From positions 310,001 through 374,000 of the forward strand of contig NZ_PJZF01000001.1 in the NCBI RefSeq assembly GCF_002858675.1: a DNA stretch of 64,000 bases, given 5' to 3'. Source of the DNA: Chimaeribacter californicus (GTDB lineage Bacteria > Pseudomonadota > Gammaproteobacteria > Enterobacterales > Enterobacteriaceae). Every line of letters starts with the position of its first letter. Positions within the stretch are counted from its first letter, which is position 1. The position numbers were made by a program, and so were the translations under genes. Below, in pieces: positions 1-8,087 of the stretch. Below the pieces are notes generated by a model. It searched no databases. It was not told the origin of the DNA and was given only the letters and a program-made list of their open reading frames with translations.

Positions 1-1
1 G

Positions 2-388
2 AAAACATTGCCGGAGAAGTATCAGGATCTTGAGCGTTGGGCCTTCGCGGATAACGAAGCGCAGGCGGACGCGCTGGCGCAGCGGGTGGTAGAGGGCACA
101 AAAACCGCCACCTGTGCAGCGCTGGACGATGAGGGTGTGCCGCAGGTTGGCGATCAGTTTTTGATCGTGGACGGGCGTAATCAGCCGGTATGTGCCGTTG
201 AGCTGACGGCGACCGATCTGGTGCCGTTTGATCAGGTGCCGGAATCCCACGCCAAAGCGGAAAACGAGGGGGACGGTACGCTGGCCAACTGGCGTCAGCA
301 GCAGCAGGCATTTTTTGAGGAGTATGAGATGTTCTCCCCACAGATGACGCTGGTGCTGATGAATTTCCGCGTGATTGAGACGTTCTGA
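2..388 (+). CDS. ASCH domain-containing protein (5' end cut by window edge)
   Basis: The product ends in a typical ASCH fold: a GTKTAT motif near the start of the visible part, then VGDQFLIVDG and a C-terminal PQMTLVLMNFRVIE strand. ASCH domains are small beta-barrels related to PUA; characterised members bind RNA or hydrolyse modified nucleosides (E. coli YqfB hydrolyses N4-acetylcytidine). The first in-window start codon is a TTG at 8, but the frame stays open to the window edge and family members usually carry some residues before the visible LPEKY segment, so the gene is probably truncated here. The stop at 386-388 lies just before the next gene, so the two may be translationally coupled. 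The precise substrate is unknown. Confidence 0.75.
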   Translation, partial: KTLPEKYQDLERWAFADNEAQADALAQRVVEGTKTATCAALDDEGVPQVGDQFLIVDGRNQPVCAVELTATDLVPFDQVPESHAKAENEGDGTLANWRQQQQAFFEEYEMFSPQMTLVLMNFRVIETF

Positions 389-395
389 GGCAGTG

Positions 396-1019
396 GTGTT
401 ACCGGGCCGCATTCCCTATTTCAGCCAGTGGGAATCCCCAACGGAGGCCGCCGCCCTGATTGACGGGCGCCGGTCTCTGGCCGATGTTACGGACTGGGCG
501 GCTTCCGGCGCGCAGTCGCAGGCGGAGTTTATTGAGTGGGCGAACCATCTCTGCGGGATGTGTTGTCTGAAGATGGCGCTGGCCGCCAGCGGCCACCCTC
601 CGCCGCCGCTGTTGCCGCTGACGCGCGCGAGCCTGCCGTACGGCACCTATGTGCGTGAGGGCGAGGCAATCCGCGGGCTGATTTATGCGCCTTTTGTGGC
701 GTACGTGCAGGAAGCCTGGGCGATGGCTGCGGCGGTCACCACCGGTATTACCGCCGAGGAGATAGCGCCGCTGCTCACCCGTTATACGTGGTTTATCGCT
801 TCTGTTCACCCGTCTATCCGCCAGCCGGAGCGCGACCCGCCCCACACCGGCGGCCATCTGGTGCTGGTTTCTGCTGCTGACGATCGACACATCACCTTCC
901 ATAACCCGTCTGGCGATCGCCCGGAAACCCAGTCCTACGTTACGCTGCCGCTCACCATCTTCGCCCGCTTCTTCGCCGGCCGCGGCATCGCGCTCTCCGC
1001 ACCTGCTTCAGAGAAGTAA
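396..1019 (+). CDS. C39-like papain-fold cysteine peptidase family protein
   Basis: A protein of about 207 residues with the layout of the peptidase C39-like family: an N-terminal RIPYFSQWES segment, a cysteine motif (LCGMCCLKM), a later His in GGHLVLV and an Asn in FHNPSG. These fit the Cys-His-Asn/Asp catalytic residues. C39 peptidases cut double-glycine leaders, but stand-alone members like this one mostly lack known substrates. No signal peptide or membrane segment is seen, so it is probably cytoplasmic. The frame opens at a TTG at 375 inside the upstream gene. GTG at 396 is preferred because a GAGG sits at 387-390, five bases before it. It directly follows the ASCH gene; no transporter or bacteriocin gene is near. 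Confidence 0.65.
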   Translation: MLPGRIPYFSQWESPTEAAALIDGRRSLADVTDWAASGAQSQAEFIEWANHLCGMCCLKMALAASGHPPPPLLPLTRASLPYGTYVREGEAIRGLIYAPFVAYVQEAWAMAAAVTTGITAEEIAPLLTRYTWFIASVHPSIRQPERDPPHTGGHLVLVSAADDRHITFHNPSGDRPETQSYVTLPLTIFARFFAGRGIALSAPASEK

Positions 1020-1055
1020 AACATCTTCAGTTCCGCTTTTGCACCCGGCGGAAAC

Positions 1056-1314
1056 GTAAAATCATTGCCGAATGGAGCCGCAGGCCCGGCAAAGCACTCA
1101 GAACGCCCAAAACCCCCCGCCTATTCTTTCCTTACATACTTAAAAATTTGCAGAAGTGGTGGGGGCATAAAAATCATTGCCGAGTGGAGCCGCAGGGCCG
1201 GGCAACACTCAGAACGCCCAAACCCCCCCACCTATCCTTTCCTTACATACTTAAAAATTTGCAGAAATGGTGGGGGCGTAAAAATCATTGCCGAGTGGAG
1301 CCGCAGGGCCGGGC
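1056..1314. repeat. 112-bp tandem repeat, two copies plus a partial third
   Basis: Each copy begins AAAATCATTGCCG, continues with a GAGCCGCAG segment and a C-run, then CTTACATACTTAAAAATTT, and ends in GGTGGGGGC. The anchor CATTGCCG ends at 1070, 1182 and 1293, giving periods of 112 and 111. Within each unit the C-run (CCCCCGCC in copy 1, CCCCCACC in copy 2) can pair with the terminal GGTGGGGG. The G-to-A difference keeps pairing as G-U or A-U, as expected if an RNA hairpin is maintained, though two copies are too few to prove it. Confidence 0.85.
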
Positions 1315-1482
1315 GAGCACACAAGGATGTGTGCGAGAGTCGCAGCCACGCCGGGAGCGTGTCTGCGGCGGCCCGATCAGCCCGGAGGCGAAAATGAGGG
1401 CCACCCGCGAGAGCGGGCAATGATTCAGCCAGGGCACCGAACGTGCGCGGGTGCAGGGCGAGCGCACCGGCGCGCCCTGCTC
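1314..1482. other. Array of G/C-rich hairpins, possible structured RNA
   Basis: Four hairpins can be read by eye: 1317-1334 (7-bp stem GCACACA/TGTGTGC, 4-base loop); 1342-1366 (10-bp stem with one mismatch, 5-base loop); 1404-1417 (CCCGC/GCGGG closing a GAGA loop, a GNRA type); 1453-1480 (8-bp GCAGGGCG/CGCCCTGC). GGCCC at 370-374 within this line block (1370-1374) can also pair with GGGCC at 1398-1402. They follow the 112-bp repeats without a break. No promoter or terminator was identified, so transcription is unproven. Confidence 0.6.
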
Positions 1483-1748
1483 GGTTGAGGCTTCGGGGGC
1501 CGGGCAGCCAACCACACATGAACAACCGAAACAATCCCCCGATGAAGTTCATTACAACATACTTAGCATCCGCACAGCTTAGACCCAGCCAGCCACGCAA
1601 ATAACCAATTTCATTACAACATACAAAAGAGATTTCATTACAACATACTTAATATCCCACACGTGAAGCCCGGCAAACCGGGCAACCAACCGCACATCAA
1701 CAACCGAAACCCTCCACGCGCCCCCAGGGCAGGCCGAACGCCCCCGCG

Positions 1749-1994
1749 CTAACGCTCTAACCGCATCACCCACACATCCCCCGCTTTATCATAATGTTGC
1801 TTATAGAGTATCGACTGCTGCCCATCGAGCGTCGCCGGAATACTGGTGTGATCGTCCCAGCCATCAAGCTGCATGCACAATTCCGGGTCAGATTTACAGG
1901 GAATGCGCAGCGTAAGGCTGCCGGACTCATCCGGCGCTGAACGCTCTGCGTCATCAATCTCATAACTGCCAATTTTTACCGTGGTTTTGCTCAT
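1749..1994 (-). CDS. Small conserved protein of unknown function (81 aa)
   Basis: An acidic, soluble 81-residue protein beginning MSKTTVKIGSYEIDD with a central IPCKSDPELCMQLDGWD stretch. GAGG precedes the ATG by about eight bases. The composition and codon use look like a real enterobacterial gene, and the style recalls short uncharacterised cytoplasmic proteins in this order, but I do not recognise the family. Two cysteines about seven residues apart (PCKSDPELC) are the only distinctive feature. It stands alone, downstream of the cyclase gene on the same strand, with the repeat block on its 3' side. Confidence 0.6.
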   Translation of the reverse strand: MSKTTVKIGSYEIDDAERSAPDESGSLTLRIPCKSDPELCMQLDGWDDHTSIPATLDGQQSILYKQHYDKAGDVWVMRLER

Positions 1995-2106
1995 GATGCG
2001 ATCCTCTGTGGCTGACGAGTGAGGTATGACCAGTTCGGCCCCCCTCTGTTGAGCGTAGCCGAGCCGGATAAAATTGCCAGCAATGGCGGGCGCAACCGGC
2101 AGGCGA

Positions 2107-3459
2107 TCAACGAGGCGATAAGCGGGGTGTGACCGCCATCATCGTTACCTGATTACGTCCATGGTTTTTGGCAAGGTAGAGCGCCTCATCGGCGGCGTTG
2201 AGAATGTCCGCCTGCTCGATCTCATCCTCGCTGCCTGCCGGGCAGTAAGTGGCGGTGCCGAGGCTGATGGTGACGCTGCCGAATTCGCTGCCCTGATGGC
2301 GGATGCCCAGCGCGCGAACTGCCTCCATCAATTGCCGGGCCACCACCTGCGCGCCGCCCGGATCGGTATCCGGCAGAATGGCGGCAAACTCCTCGCCGCC
2401 AAAACGGGTGACCACATCAGTGCTGCGCTTCAGCGCACGGCGCAGGGTGCGGGCCACCAGCCGCAAACAGGCATCCCCCGACGGGTGGCCGTAGTGGTCA
2501 TTAAACGCTTTGAAGTAGTCGATATCGATCATAATCAGTGACAGCGGAGCGCGGGCGCGCCGGGCGCGCATAAATTCATGCCCCAGCACTTTTTTAAACT
2601 CGCGCCGGTTGGGCAGCCGGGTCAGCGCGTCGGTATGCGCCTGAATCTCCAGGCGGCGGTTGGCCTTCACTAGTTTCAGTTCCAGCAGCTTGCGCTCGTG
2701 GATATCCTCAGCGGTACCGTACCAGCGCATGATCTGGCCTTCCGGCGAATAGCGTGCGGCGGCGCGCAGGCGCATCCAGTTCCAGCCGCGCTCTACGTGG
2801 CAGAAGCGTACCTCCATATCGAGCGGCAGGCCGGTTTTCAAACTGTTCTCCCAGCTCTCCAGGGCGCGGCGGCGATCCTCGCTGTGAATCGCCTCTACCC
2901 ACCGGTCACCCAACACATCCTGCTGCGGCAGACCGGTGATGCGCTGAAAGCGGCTGCTGACATCAGTAAGCCGGCCGTCCGGGTCAGAGGTCCAGGGAAT
3001 TTGCGGGTTCAGCTCCACCATATTGCGGTAGTGCTCCTGGCTTTCACGCAGCGCCCGTTCCATCTGCTTCATCGTTGTGAGATCAATCATCGCCAGCGAC
3101 AGGCCGCTCACCTCCCCGCAGGCATCCCGTGCCGGTTGGATACGGATAAAATAGACCCGGTCATCCAGGCTGAACTCCCTGTCCGGCAATACCTGGCGGC
3201 GGGCAGCATGCGCCAGCGCCTCACTGACCAGCGGGCGGAAAGACGGGATAAACTCCCCAACCTCGTGGCCGGCCATGAGGGCAGGCGGTATCCCGAGGAT
3301 CGCCGCCATCGCGTCGTTGACCGTCACATAACGGAAGGCAAGATCAATAAAGCAGAGTCCGACCGGGGCACTGGCATACATGGATTCCAGCTGGAACAGG
3401 CGCTGGCTGTCCGTTTCACGCAGGAGGGCCTGGTTCTCTTTAGGGTCATCATGTCGCAT
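2107..3459 (-). CDS. PAS-PAS-GGDEF diguanylate cyclase
   Basis: Predicted to make cyclic di-GMP from two GTP. Two PAS-like sensor domains (about residues 21-130 and 140-255, the second ending in the usual GTAEDIHERK tail) lead into a GGDEF domain (about 270-440). Active-site features are intact: TDALTRLPNRR, a D-I-D metal site, FKAFNDHYGH and GGEEF at 354-358. RSTD lies five residues before GGEEF, matching the RxxD product-inhibition site, so feedback control is likely. No membrane segment is seen, so the protein is cytoplasmic. The open frame extends to 3597 inside the pilus tip gene, but the ATG at 3459 has a good GGAG behind it. It starts 55 bp after the tip-subunit gene with no terminator seen, so it is probably the last gene of the pilus operon. 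Confidence 0.9.
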   Translation of the reverse strand: MRHDDPKENQALLRETDSQRLFQLESMYASAPVGLCFIDLAFRYVTVNDAMAAILGIPPALMAGHEVGEFIPSFRPLVSEALAHAARRQVLPDREFSLDDRVYFIRIQPARDACGEVSGLSLAMIDLTTMKQMERALRESQEHYRNMVELNPQIPWTSDPDGRLTDVSSRFQRITGLPQQDVLGDRWVEAIHSEDRRRALESWENSLKTGLPLDMEVRFCHVERGWNWMRLRAAARYSPEGQIMRWYGTAEDIHERKLLELKLVKANRRLEIQAHTDALTRLPNRREFKKVLGHEFMRARRARAPLSLIMIDIDYFKAFNDHYGHPSGDACLRLVARTLRRALKRSTDVVTRFGGEEFAAILPDTDPGGAQVVARQLMEAVRALGIRHQGSEFGSVTISLGTATYCPAGSEDEIEQADILNAADEALYLAKNHGRNQVTMMAVTPRLSPR

Positions 3460-3514
3460 GATGCGCTCTCCAAAACGGGAAGTCGGCGGCTCACGGCCTG
3501 TTGCCGCCATATAC

Positions 3515-4468
3515 TCAATATTCCAGCACCAGGCTGACGGTGTCATTGTAGCTGCCGGCCGGTTGTGCCAGCTGGGCGGTGTTGACACGCACCACATAAG
3601 AGAGGCTTTGGCTCAGGCCGCTGCCTATGCCGGTGAGCTTGCTGTTACTGTCCCAGACGGTGGTGCCGTTGGCCTGGTAAATCTGGTACTGAATGTAGTT
3701 GCTGGTGGTGCCGTTGCGCATCCGCCGCCACGGGCTGCCGTAGTTATTGCCGTTGGTAAAGTACGTTTTATACCCCTCGGTTTTGGTGCAGGTCAGGGTC
3801 ACGCTCTGGGTGACGGCACTGAACTGGCTGACCAGAGCCATGCTGCCGAGGTTGACATTGGGGGTGCTGTTGATGGCGCAATCTTTGGTGATAATGGCGG
3901 TCACCGTCACCGCTGCCACGCCGGTGCCGGTCCAGGCGTTCAGGCAGGCACCCACGAGTCCCACTACACAAACGGAGTAGGTCCAGCTGATATTAATCAC
4001 ATCAGTATAGGTGCCGGAGCGCACATTGGCCCCGGCAGTGGTGCGGATGTAGATCGGCACGACAACGTTGGTGGACTGGAACAGCGCCTGCAGCAGGCCC
4101 AGGCTGCCGTAGTCCATGGTCTGGCCGGTGCTGAAGGCGTATTGGTAGTTGGCGTCCGGGTAGATCAGGTAGGGAATGGTGTCCCCGGAGCCATCCGTAT
4201 TGGCCAGCCGCATGGCGTTGGTGGTGGACTGAATGGTGCCGCGCACCGTGTTGTTGGTCAGCAGGTTCAGGGTCACGCCGCTGCAACTCAGCCCGCCGGT
4301 GCCCTGCACACGGAATTGGGTGGTGTAGGCGGTAAATGAACTCTGGGTGCCGAGGTTAACCGAGCCGTTGCCGATGGCGCATTCAGCCTGCGCCCCGCCG
4401 GACAGCAGCATTAACCCGAGCAGCAGCCATGCGGCGGTGCAGGGGGGAAAACGTCTTCCTGTGTTCAT
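3515..4468 (-). CDS. Csu-type pilus tip subunit (SCPU domain, CsuE-like)
   Basis: A secreted protein of 317 residues: signal peptide ending SGGAQA, then two spore-coat-U (SCPU) domains. The first runs over about the first half and the second begins near AIITKDCAINSTPNVNLG. Both end in beta-strand motifs of the pilin type (SGTYTDVINISW and AGSYNDTVSLVLEY). The two-domain size and last position in the cluster match CsuE, the tip adhesin of archaic pili. ATG 4468 is chosen over an upstream frame start because it is preceded by AGGAG and a proper signal peptide follows. The gene lies 35 bp after the usher gene. Confidence 0.88.
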   Translation of the reverse strand: MNTGRRFPPCTAAWLLLGLMLLSGGAQAECAIGNGSVNLGTQSSFTAYTTQFRVQGTGGLSCSGVTLNLLTNNTVRGTIQSTTNAMRLANTDGSGDTIPYLIYPDANYQYAFSTGQTMDYGSLGLLQALFQSTNVVVPIYIRTTAGANVRSGTYTDVINISWTYSVCVVGLVGACLNAWTGTGVAAVTVTAIITKDCAINSTPNVNLGSMALVSQFSAVTQSVTLTCTKTEGYKTYFTNGNNYGSPWRRMRNGTTSNYIQYQIYQANGTTVWDSNSKLTGIGSGLSQSLSYVVRVNTAQLAQPAGSYNDTVSLVLEY

Positions 4469-4503
4469 CTCTGGCTCCTGTGAAAGGGGGGCAGCAAACA
4501 GCA

Positions 4504-7236
4504 TTAAGGGCGGCATACCAGCGGCCCCAGGTTATGGATGCCCTGTGGGCGCGGCACCCGCACGGTAACCCGGCAGACTGAACCGTCATCTGCACGGGTG
4601 ATGGTCAGCAGATTCTCCCGCTGAACCTCCTCCAGCCACACCAGGCCATCCCAGCCGACGTAACTTTTTTGCGCTGACCCGGCGAGGCTGACCGGGCTGC
4701 CGTTAGGCAGCGGCTGGCCGTCGGGGCCGACCAGCGTCAGGTTGGCGGAGGAGAGCGTTTTTACCGGGAAGGTGATCAACAGCCCGCTGTCACGGCGGAT
4801 GGCGCGCGTCTGTTCCACCGTCGGGGTGCTGACCTCCGCCGGCAGGTTAAGCGGGTCTATCTGGAAACGGGCATGGTAGAACGAGGTCACCGAAGGCACC
4901 AGCAGGTAGCCCCGCTCGTCGGTTTCACCGATGCGCTGGTTCTCATAAGAGACCGGGATGCCGCCATAGCCGCTGGTGGAGATCAGCGCAAAGGCGTCGT
5001 TAACCTGATTGGCGGCGTAGACCCGGCCTGCCATCGCCACCAGTGACCCGCTGACTTGCCCCCAGCGGCTGAACCGGCCGCGGCTGCCGTATACGCCGCC
5101 ACGCGTTTCCAGATGATCACCGCGCCAGCTCAGGTCAGCCTGCTGGTATTGGCTGTTGCTGACCTGCCCATCGGCGTAGGCGAGGTTCCAGCCGAAACCG
5201 CCGTCAGTCGGGATGGCGCGGCTGTAGGTGGCGCGCCCGTTCCACTGGTTGTCAGTATCGCGGGTGGCGCTGAAGCTGGCGGTACCTGCGTCCCCGAAGG
5301 GAATGCTTAACATCAGTTGGGCATTAAACCCCTCGCCGCCGATGGCCCGGTTGGCGGTGGCGTAAAAGGTACTGTTGCCCCACAGGCTTTTGCTGTAGCT
5401 AAGGTTAACCAGCCGCGTCCGGCGGCCCAGCGCATCGCGCACGTCAAAGTAGCCGCTGCCGAGGGTGCCGAACCGCCCAAGGCTGATGCTGCCGGTGAGC
5501 TGGTCACTGCGGCGGCTCAGGCGCGAGCGGGTATTATAGTTGGAGAGATCGGCGTAGCGTTCACTGCGCAAAATGCGCTGGGCATTCAGGCTGAAGAGGG
5601 TCGTGCTGTAGGCGTAACCCAGCGAGACCTGATTGCCGCGGCCACCTTCCGGGGGCGGGGTGAAGCCGGTGCTGTAATCGGTAATGGGGCCGCTGACGTC
5701 GCTGTCACCGAGGCCCGCCCCGGTGCGGTTGCCGAGGGCCTGCGCGGCCTGCTCCGACTGGTCGAAGGCATCATTACGGCTGCTGCTGCCGCTCCAGGCC
5801 AGGTTCAGCACGCCAAGCCGGCCAAGCCGCACCCCGGCCCCGGCACCGCCCACCGCCATGCCGGGCGCGCCTTCGGCCTGCGCCTCCAGCGTCAGCCAGT
5901 CCGTCAGGCCATGGCGCACCAGGCCGCTGGCCGCCGGCTCGCCGTAATCGGCAGAGCGGATGCCGTAATTCTGGCGGATTGCCCCGGCGCTGACGCTGTA
6001 GTCCGTCAGGCCCGCCTGCAACAGCTCGCTGGCGACGTAGAAGGGCACCACGGTGGAGACCTGCCGCCCGAGGGCATCGGTAGTCACTACCGTGGCCTCG
6101 CCCGCGCCGCTGACAAAGGGCACGCTGTCGATGGTAAAGGGGCCGGGGTTCACCTGGCTGCTGTTGGTTTTATAACTGTTGATATAGAGATCGACCGTGC
6201 TCGGCACCGCCGCCTGCCCGGCAAACGCCGGCAACGGATAGGTAATCAGGTCAGGGCGGGTGGAGAAATTGCGCGACACCTGAAGCCCGCCAAGCCGGAC
6301 GGCGCTGCTCCAGGGCAGGGCACCGGTGATCACATCCCCGGCGCTGTAACTCATCATGTTGACGTCATCGTTATATTGCCACTGGGTGTCATAGCGGATG
6401 TAGCGGTTCTCCGCCGCCACACCCTGGGCAGACCCGAGATCGCGCCGGTAGAGGCCGTTATTGACAAACGCGCCAAAGCCGCCGAACAGCCGCTGTTCGG
6501 TCCAGGCGGAGACGTAGCCGTGTGACTGGGCATCCGGTGTCTGGTTGGCGTACACCTCATAATTAAACAGCAGGCCGGTGCTGCTCTCCGCCGGCAGGAA
6601 ATTCTCCGCCGGGCCTTCGCCGACGCGCTGTTCCGGCAGCCAGTCGCCCGGCACCGTGATTAACAGTTGCTGGGTTTCCCCGCTATACGCGACCTGCAAA
6701 CGGCTGTCGATCCGGTCAACCGCCACGGGCTGGCTGCCGCCTTGTTGCAACGGCACCCCGGCGCTGCGCAGCTGGTCGGGCGTCAGGTAGTAGTGGCCGC
6801 CCCGGTATTCGACCGGCAGCACCTGGCCGCCCGGCTGCCCGTTCACCACAATTTCCAGGTAGAGCACGGTGTCCGGCATCGCGGGTACTGCCCCCGGCGG
6901 CGGGGGCAAGCCGGACGAAGAGACACCCTCCGGTGACGGAGAACCGGGGGCAACGGCTGCCGCCGGGGGCGGAGGAAGCTCAGACGCAGCGGCACTCTCC
7001 AGAGGCGGAGCAGGTTCAGCCGCCGTCGCCGGAGGCGAGGGAAGGGCATACGTGGCGGCAATCTCCGAAGGCGAAGGCGGCGTAGGGTCAGCCGCCTCAG
7101 CGGCTTCCTCCGTCTGCACAGGGGAGATGGGCACAGCTGCCGCCGGGGGCGCGGGAAGATCCTCAGCCCCGGCCCGGAGGCTGAGCAGTATCAGTACCGT
7201 CAATAACGGCAGCAGCCCATTATGCCGAGGAGACAT
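4504..7236 (-). CDS. Outer-membrane usher of a Csu-type chaperone-usher pilus (CsuD-like)
   Basis: A 910-residue outer-membrane pore that secretes and assembles pilus subunits delivered by the chaperone. It has a signal peptide (cleavage near residue 24) and, from about 122, the usher N-domain (LYLEIVVNGQPGG, YYLTPDQLRSAGV). A long beta-barrel follows, with the plug region (VPFVSGAGEATVVTTDALGR), then C-terminal domains (GFALISTSGYGGIPV-like surface, closing Cys pair near CRVTVRV and LVCRP). Unusual: residues 25-120 form a Pro/Ala/Ser/Glu-rich stretch with repeated PPPP and PSP motifs between signal peptide and N-domain, making the protein longer than typical Csu ushers. It is 48 bp downstream of the chaperone gene. 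Confidence 0.93.
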   Translation of the reverse strand: MSPRHNGLLPLLTVLILLSLRAGAEDLPAPPAAAVPISPVQTEEAAEAADPTPPSPSEIAATYALPSPPATAAEPAPPLESAAASELPPPPAAAVAPGSPSPEGVSSSGLPPPPGAVPAMPDTVLYLEIVVNGQPGGQVLPVEYRGGHYYLTPDQLRSAGVPLQQGGSQPVAVDRIDSRLQVAYSGETQQLLITVPGDWLPEQRVGEGPAENFLPAESSTGLLFNYEVYANQTPDAQSHGYVSAWTEQRLFGGFGAFVNNGLYRRDLGSAQGVAAENRYIRYDTQWQYNDDVNMMSYSAGDVITGALPWSSAVRLGGLQVSRNFSTRPDLITYPLPAFAGQAAVPSTVDLYINSYKTNSSQVNPGPFTIDSVPFVSGAGEATVVTTDALGRQVSTVVPFYVASELLQAGLTDYSVSAGAIRQNYGIRSADYGEPAASGLVRHGLTDWLTLEAQAEGAPGMAVGGAGAGVRLGRLGVLNLAWSGSSSRNDAFDQSEQAAQALGNRTGAGLGDSDVSGPITDYSTGFTPPPEGGRGNQVSLGYAYSTTLFSLNAQRILRSERYADLSNYNTRSRLSRRSDQLTGSISLGRFGTLGSGYFDVRDALGRRTRLVNLSYSKSLWGNSTFYATANRAIGGEGFNAQLMLSIPFGDAGTASFSATRDTDNQWNGRATYSRAIPTDGGFGWNLAYADGQVSNSQYQQADLSWRGDHLETRGGVYGSRGRFSRWGQVSGSLVAMAGRVYAANQVNDAFALISTSGYGGIPVSYENQRIGETDERGYLLVPSVTSFYHARFQIDPLNLPAEVSTPTVEQTRAIRRDSGLLITFPVKTLSSANLTLVGPDGQPLPNGSPVSLAGSAQKSYVGWDGLVWLEEVQRENLLTITRADDGSVCRVTVRVPRPQGIHNLGPLVCRP

Positions 7237-7284
7237 CAGCGCCTCCTGCCGGGCGCGGTGTGCGCAATCACCCCGGAACGCCGG

Positions 7285-8049
7285 TCAGTAGGCAGGGATC
7301 GTGACAGGCTGCGGGTTGTCATTGACCGTCGCCTCCAGCCGGGTAGCCCCGCCCACGGTCTGTTTCAGCGGGAAACGCATCTCCTGCCCCGGCAGCACAT
7401 ACCCCAGCAACCCCTCACTCAGGGACGTGCGGCGTGACCCAGACAGCCAGGAAACGCGGGAGATGCGGGCATGCACCGCCCCCTGGTTACGCACCATCAG
7501 CCAGGCTTTGCCCTGGGCGGAAACGGCACGGAACTGGAGCACCGGCTGGGCGGCACCGGCATAATCGCGCGGGTGTTCATAGTCCTGCTTGGTCCAGATC
7601 CCCGGGCCGCTGACGAACAGCGGCACCGAATAGCGCATCTGGAATTTTAACCCCAGGCTGTTGGTTTCCGGGGCAGCGTCACCCTGCGGCACTTCATCCA
7701 CCAGGATACGGTAAGCCCGCTCCTGACCCGCCGGCACCTGGCTGTTTCTCACCAGCCGTACTAGCTGGCGTTTACCAGGGGCGATCGAGGCCACCGGCGG
7801 GCTGGGGATCACCCCGGTCTGGCTGTCATAACGATCCTCGCCATTTCCTTGCCGCCAGCTGAGGATGCGCACCTGAAGGTAGACCGGTTTGCTGTCACGG
7901 TTCTCCAGCCAGAGCGCGGAGGCCTGCTGGGAAGATTCAATCACCGGATCAATGGGCCAAATCAGGATAGCGGCGGCGGCCTGCGCCGTCGCGCTGAGGA
8001 AGGGGGAGAGCAGTACGCACCACAGGGGTGCCCATACCGGTAACTTCAT
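7285..8049 (-). CDS. Periplasmic pilus chaperone (PapD/CsuC-like)
   Basis: A 254-residue exported protein with the two immunoglobulin-like domains of pilus chaperones. After the signal peptide (ending ATAQA) come ILIWPIDPVIE, ASALWLENRDSKPVYLQVRI and the edge-strand region SIAPGKRQLVRLVR, whose basic residues anchor the subunit C-terminus. YRILVDEVP in the domain-1 end strand is typical. It donates a beta-strand to SCPU subunits in the periplasm and hands them to the usher. A GTG at 8067 is in frame, but the ATG at 8049 has AAGG at normal distance, so the shorter form is used. Order subunit-subunit-subunit-chaperone-usher-tip matches csuA/B-A-B-C-D-E. Confidence 0.92.
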   Translation of the reverse strand: MKLPVWAPLWCVLLSPFLSATAQAAAAILIWPIDPVIESSQQASALWLENRDSKPVYLQVRILSWRQGNGEDRYDSQTGVIPSPPVASIAPGKRQLVRLVRNSQVPAGQERAYRILVDEVPQGDAAPETNSLGLKFQMRYSVPLFVSGPGIWTKQDYEHPRDYAGAAQPVLQFRAVSAQGKAWLMVRNQGAVHARISRVSWLSGSRRTSLSEGLLGYVLPGQEMRFPLKQTVGGATRLEATVNDNPQPVTIPAY

Positions 8050-8087
8050 GCCAAATATCCTTTTCACATTATCTCAAGAGGTCAACA

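Larger units (their letters stand above)
1020..1748. repeat. Gene-free block of tandem repeats, hairpins and short direct repeats
   Basis: No convincing gene lies here; the open frames at 1065-1423 simply translate the repeats. Seen directly: (1) a 112-bp unit at about 1056-1167 and 1168-1279, with a partial third copy from 1280 to about 1314; (2) a chain of hairpins at 1317-1480; (3) three copies of CATTACAACATA at 1550, 1612 and 1636; (4) a degenerate direct repeat of about 34 bp at 1499-1532 and 1677-1710 sharing ACAACCGAAAC. Base composition swings sharply between G/C-rich hairpins and the A/T-rich CATTACAACATA section. No transposase or recombinase gene is visible. Function unknown. Confidence 0.85.

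Noticed and set aside
1065-1423. Open frames of 110 and 91 codons over the 112-bp repeats
   Set aside because: The proteins are only a translation of the DNA repeat in two frames, are open in several frames at once, and lack a convincing ribosome site.
1314-1482. CRISPR array or retron non-coding RNA
   Set aside because: There are no regularly spaced identical repeats with unique spacers, no cas genes and no reverse transcriptase gene in the window.
2107-3597. Longer 496-residue form of the diguanylate cyclase
   Set aside because: The extra N-terminus would overlap the pilus tip gene and reads as non-domain sequence, while ATG 3459 has a good GGAG ribosome site.
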